Assembly: GCA_050250795.1 (NCBI GenBank)
Contig: JBFWNZ010000157.1
Span: 1-8,509 of the forward strand
Reading direction: 5' to 3'
DNA length: 8,509 bases
DNA from: JBFWNZ01 sp050250795
GTDB taxonomy: Bacteria > Pseudomonadota > Alphaproteobacteria > UBA8366
In this document: one piece after another, positions 6,574 through 8,509 of the stretch
Layout of the letters: every line of letters begins with the position of its first letter
Position numbering within the stretch: position 1 is the first letter of the stretch
Notes under the pieces: model-generated
Database searches by the model: none
What the model was told of the DNA's origin: nothing
Seen by the model: the letters and a program-made list of their open reading frames with translations, nothing else
Made by a program: the position numbers and the translations under genes

Positions 6574-7047
6574 ATGCGTAAAGCCGCCTGCATTCTGGTC
6601 GTGCTTGCCGTCGCCGGCTGCACCAGCATGAACCGCGAGAACAAGCTTGCGGCAGGCGCCGTGATCGGCGCCACGCTCGGTGCCGCCATGGGATGGTCGA
6701 TGTTCTCCGGCACCGGCGACGTCGCTCGCTCGCTCTGGGCGGTCGGCTTCGGCGCGCTGGGCGGATATGCCGGCCACTATATCGCCGACCGTCTGGTCCC
6801 CGCCGACGAAACCGAAATGCACAAAGCGGCCTATGAGAGTCTGGAAGTCGCACCGCTTGGCGCATCGACGGCCTGGCGGAACGACCAGACCGGCCATGCG
6901 GGCAGTTTCACCACCACCCGCGCCTACACGGCCAAGGACGGCCGAACCTGCCGCGACTTTACCGCCAATGTGACGATCGACGCGGAAACGGCCGCATTGC
7001 CGCAGACCGCCTGCCGTCGCCAGGACGGCGCCTGGGTCACGGTCTGA
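6574..7047 (+). CDS. Glycine-zipper outer-membrane lipoprotein, RT0821/Lpp0805 surface-antigen-like
   Basis: A 157-residue predicted lipoprotein. MRKAACILVVLAVAGC is the signal peptide with lipobox LAVAGC, lipidated at Cys16. Next comes a Gly/Ala zipper, LAAGAVIGATLGAAMG (25-40), and a second one, WAVGFGALGGYAGHYIADRL (55-74). The C-terminal part holds a W(R)N....GHAGSFTTTRAY segment (101-118) and GRTCRDFTANVTID (123-136), ending CRRQDGAWVTV. The strand-rich W-N..S/G....P....Y....CR.F...V..... layout with Cys126 and Cys147 is typical of the rickettsial 17-kDa antigen/RT0821-Lpp0805 surface antigen group (COG4520), outer-membrane lipoproteins of unclear function. ATG 6574 is chosen because the signal peptide starts there; its ribosome site is weak (GGGAAACGGG). 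It follows the 78-residue gene by 86 bases and may share its transcript. Confidence 0.82.
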   Translation: MRKAACILVVLAVAGCTSMNRENKLAAGAVIGATLGAAMGWSMFSGTGDVARSLWAVGFGALGGYAGHYIADRLVPADETEMHKAAYESLEVAPLGASTAWRNDQTGHAGSFTTTRAYTAKDGRTCRDFTANVTIDAETAALPQTACRRQDGAWVTV

Positions 7048-7073
7048 CCCCTCCGCCCGGGTTCGCATCCCAG

Positions 7074-7187
7074 AAAAAAGAGGGGCCGTGCCAATGGCAC
7101 GGCCCAAGTCTAGGGAGGAAACGCCCAAGAAGTGCAACAAAGCAATCTGCTTTGCGCTGCAACATGAGTTAGGCGACCTCATGCTGC
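7074..7187 (-). ncRNA. Candidate MmgR/alpha-r8-like trans-acting small RNA
   Basis: Read on the minus strand, the locus has five parts in order: a promoter-like pair; hairpin 1, GCAGCATGAG (7187-7178) with CTCATGTTGC (7168-7159), ten pairs including one G-U; hairpin 2, CAAAGCA/TGCTTTG (7154-7138); an apparently unpaired TTTCCTCCCT (7121-7112); and a strong terminator ending in six U (7079-7074). The TTTCCTCCCT element resembles an anti-Shine-Dalgarno sequence. From memory, it is the conserved core of the alpha-r8 family, including Sinorhizobium MmgR, which limits polyhydroxybutyrate accumulation. In that family it likewise precedes a rho-independent terminator. Two copies of CTTGGGC (7129-7123, 7108-7102) flank the core. 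No ORF is apparent on this strand. The 5' end is estimated from the -10 box; a shorter transcript starting nearer hairpin 2 (about 80 nt, as in MmgR) is possible. Family assignment is from motif and layout only. Confidence 0.68.
7083..7105 (-). terminator. Strong rho-independent terminator
   Basis: GGGCCGTGCC (7092-7083 read on the minus strand as the 3' arm complement) and GGCACGGCCC form a perfect 10-bp GC-rich stem around a 3-base loop. On the minus strand the stem is followed by CTC and six T (7079-7074), the classic intrinsic terminator. On the plus strand no T-run follows, although the hairpin could still slow transcripts coming from the lipoprotein gene that ends at 7047. It ends the candidate sRNA and would stop any leftward read-through from the gene at the right edge. 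Confidence 0.9.
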
Positions 7188-7192
7188 GATGC

Positions 7193-7223
7193 AATATATG
7201 CCAGAACCGCGAACCGGTTTCAA
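7193..7223 (-). promoter_or_regulatory. Putative sigma-70-type promoter of the sRNA
   Basis: On the minus strand TTGAAA (7223-7218) and TATATT (7198-7193) are spaced 19 bases apart. This would place a start near 7186, at the base of hairpin 1. The spacer holds the palindrome AACCGGTT (7212-7219) and a repeated GAACCG, which may be a regulator site. The spacing is on the long side, so the call is moderate. Confidence 0.45.
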
Positions 7224-7250
7224 TAGCCCAAATCGCTTGAATGCAATTAT

Positions 7251-7271
7251 TTTCCGGAGCCATTCCGGAAA
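7251..7271. repeat. 8-bp inverted repeat downstream of the SoxG-like gene
   Basis: TTTCCGGA (7251-7258) and TCCGGAAA (7264-7271) form a perfect stem around GCCAT. It lies 67 bases after the stop of the leftward gene at 7338 and upstream of the sRNA promoter. On the minus strand it is followed by ATAATT rather than a T-run, so it would be at best a weak terminator. It could instead be a 3'-end stabiliser or a regulator site for the sRNA. Confidence 0.5.
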
Positions 7272-7280
7272 CGAATAGTC

Positions 7281-7292
7281 GCATTGCAATGC
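7281..7292. repeat. Perfect 12-bp palindrome GCATTGCAATGC
   Basis: GCATTGCAATGC is its own reverse complement. Partial copies of TGCAA/TTGCA recur nearby (7158-7162, 7190-7194, 7241-7245). It sits about 60 bases upstream of the sRNA promoter and 46 bases past the stop at 7338. It may be an operator, but no regulator can be named. Confidence 0.35.
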
Positions 7293-7337
7293 AACAGGGG
7301 CTTGCCGCCGGACACGGCAATTACGGCGGCCGTTCTG

Positions 7338-8509
7338 CTACAGGAGTTCAGCGGCCTGTGCAAGCCCGAGGACACGTCCCCCGCATCGCTGCAAATGCCT
7401 GTAAATTCCGTCCCATAGGTCGCCGGCAAGGGGTGTTTCCACCAGCAAATGGACACTGTGAGGCGCCGGAATCAAGAACGTTTCGCAACCGAAGAGTATT
7501 CTGCGACAGGCTTTGCCATCGCGAAGGGGAGCGCCGTCGGTCGCCGTTCCGAGACAGTTTGCCGCACCCGGTCCAGCCAAGACGAACCACGCCTCCATGT
7601 CGCCTTTCAGCAGGCCGGGACAGCCTTCCTCCGGTACCAATGACAGAAGTCGGGGCACGGAATGCCCCAGTTCGGCCGGCTCCGGAAGCACCAGGACCTC
7701 GTCGGTCGCCGTCTGCACCCCGATAAGCCCGCCGCCCCGGCTCGGCACTCCCAACTCCGGCGCCGGTGGAAGTCCCATCGCCAGCAGCGCCCCTGCCGCC
7801 TCGGGGTCGAGCAGCCCGAGACGCGGCACGGCCGACAGATCGAGAAGGCCGACCTCTACAGGGCCGCCCTCCTCCGAACCGACGGTTTCCGCCACGAGCC
7901 CCCCGCCATGCAGGAGGAAGGCCGCACCCAGGGCAGAAAGGCGGTCATGAACGGGGCTCTGCCGCGGCGAAGGTGCCTGTTCTTCCGCCGCGGCGGCAAC
8001 CGGCCGGGTCGGCCGGGGCGGCGCCCGTCGGAATGCCGTTTCGGATATGGCGGCGACAATCGACGGACCGACCGGTTGTGCGATGAGCAATCGTCCATGC
8101 GGCAATGACCGGTCGGCCGCGACAATCGCGATTCCGATCCCGCATCCAAGCGCCGGCGACAATGCCGCGGCCAACACGCGCCCCACCACCTCCCCGTCCT
8201 CGGAAAGCACGGCTTGCCCGGCCGAAGGGCATGGCCCCTTGCCGATTGAGAACCCGACCCGGATCAAGGGGCGATCCGGCAGTATCCGGGCGAGATCGCG
8301 GCAATCGCCCGGAGAGTCGAGATGTCCCATCTCAAGACGCATCAGGCGTTCGGCCAGACGGCCCACGGGACGAATCCCATATCGCTGTCCGGCTGCGCTC
8401 AACCGCCGCCAGAGTTCGCCCGCCAGCCCGGCCGCAACGAACAGTTCGAGTGTCGGCTCACCCACCGCCGAGGTCCGCAGGATCAAGGTTCCGATACCGG
8501 CGATGCGTG
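7338..8509 (-). CDS. GcvT/SoxA-C-like plus SoxG-like fusion protein, 5' end outside the window
   Basis: The frame enters at base 8509 with no start; the ORF is open to a TAG at 7338 (390 visible codons). Residues below count from the first full codon (R at 8507). The first part resembles the end of an aminomethyltransferase (GcvT) folate-binding domain: TSAVGEPTLELFVAAGLAGELW (about 12-33), then GIRPVGRLAERLMRLEMGH (44-62). A GcvT-C-like barrel follows, with EVVGRVLAAALSPALGCGIGIAIV (106-129), as at the C-terminus of sarcosine oxidase alpha. A Pro/Ala-rich linker (about 160-182) leads to a second domain: SPVHDRLSALGA, VGLLDLSAVPRLGLLDPEAA, then AWFVLAGPGA, HLLVETPLAGDLWDGIYRHL and VLGLAQA. 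This resembles heterotetrameric sarcosine oxidase gamma (SoxG). Sarcosine oxidase demethylates sarcosine and passes the C1 unit to tetrahydrofolate. The first domain is divergent, so activity is uncertain and another GcvT-like role is possible. Confidence 0.6.
   Translation of the reverse strand, partial: RIAGIGTLILRTSAVGEPTLELFVAAGLAGELWRRLSAAGQRYGIRPVGRLAERLMRLEMGHLDSPGDCRDLARILPDRPLIRVGFSIGKGPCPSAGQAVLSEDGEVVGRVLAAALSPALGCGIGIAIVAADRSLPHGRLLIAQPVGPSIVAAISETAFRRAPPRPTRPVAAAAEEQAPSPRQSPVHDRLSALGAAFLLHGGGLVAETVGSEEGGPVEVGLLDLSAVPRLGLLDPEAAGALLAMGLPPAPELGVPSRGGGLIGVQTATDEVLVLPEPAELGHSVPRLLSLVPEEGCPGLLKGDMEAWFVLAGPGAANCLGTATDGAPLRDGKACRRILFGCETFLIPAPHSVHLLVETPLAGDLWDGIYRHLQRCGGRVLGLAQAAELL

Noticed and set aside
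7241..7726. Plus-strand open frames across 7241-8108
   Set aside because: They are antisense to the GcvT/SoxG-like gene and show low-complexity Arg/Pro/Ser shadow composition without motifs.

Overview
The window is GC-rich DNA (clearly above 60% by eye, with strong G/C third-position bias) that looks like an alphaproteobacterial chromosome, probably a Rhodospirillales-type genome. The grounds are the lipopolysaccharide gene order msbA - DUF374 acyltransferase - waaA, a PlcP-type metallophosphoesterase joined to a GT4 glycosyltransferase, a sarcosine-oxidase-type gene, and an sRNA-like locus carrying the alphaproteobacterial TTTCCTCCCT core. The taxonomic placement is inference.

Left half (1-4730, minus strand). 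Five genes read leftward as one compact cluster: a PlcP/LpxH-like metallophosphoesterase (4730-3945), a GT4 glycosyltransferase overlapping it by ATGA (3948-2950), msbA (2880-1057), a DUF374/LpxJ-like acyltransferase (1052-333) and the N-terminal 110 codons of waaA/kdtA, cut by the window edge. The last three make and export the lipid A/Kdo core. The first two resemble the PlcP plus glycosyltransferase pair that converts phospholipids to glycolipids under phosphate limitation in rhizobia and marine bacteria.

Middle (4731-6126). An AT-rich divergent promoter region (about 21% GC at its core) separates the cluster from a plus-strand diacylglycerol-kinase-family gene (4901-5818). That enzyme could return the diacylglycerol made by PlcP to phosphatidic acid. 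Its 3' end overlaps a convergent small lipoprotein gene (6126-5788).

Right half (6251-8509). A 78-residue protein of unknown function and a 157-residue lipoprotein with a glycine zipper read rightward, separated by a perfect 20-bp palindrome. The 290-base gap at 7048-7337 is not empty. On the minus strand it holds a promoter-like pair, two hairpins, the TTTCCTCCCT motif and a strong rho-independent terminator, which together look like an MmgR/alpha-r8-type small RNA. The right edge is a 5'-truncated minus-strand gene whose product joins a divergent GcvT/SoxA C-terminal domain to a SoxG-like (sarcosine oxidase gamma) domain.

The most interesting items are the lipid-remodelling trio attached to the LPS operon, the sRNA locus, and the apparent SoxA-SoxG-like fusion. 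No CRISPR array, tRNA, rRNA, insertion sequence or prophage gene was seen.
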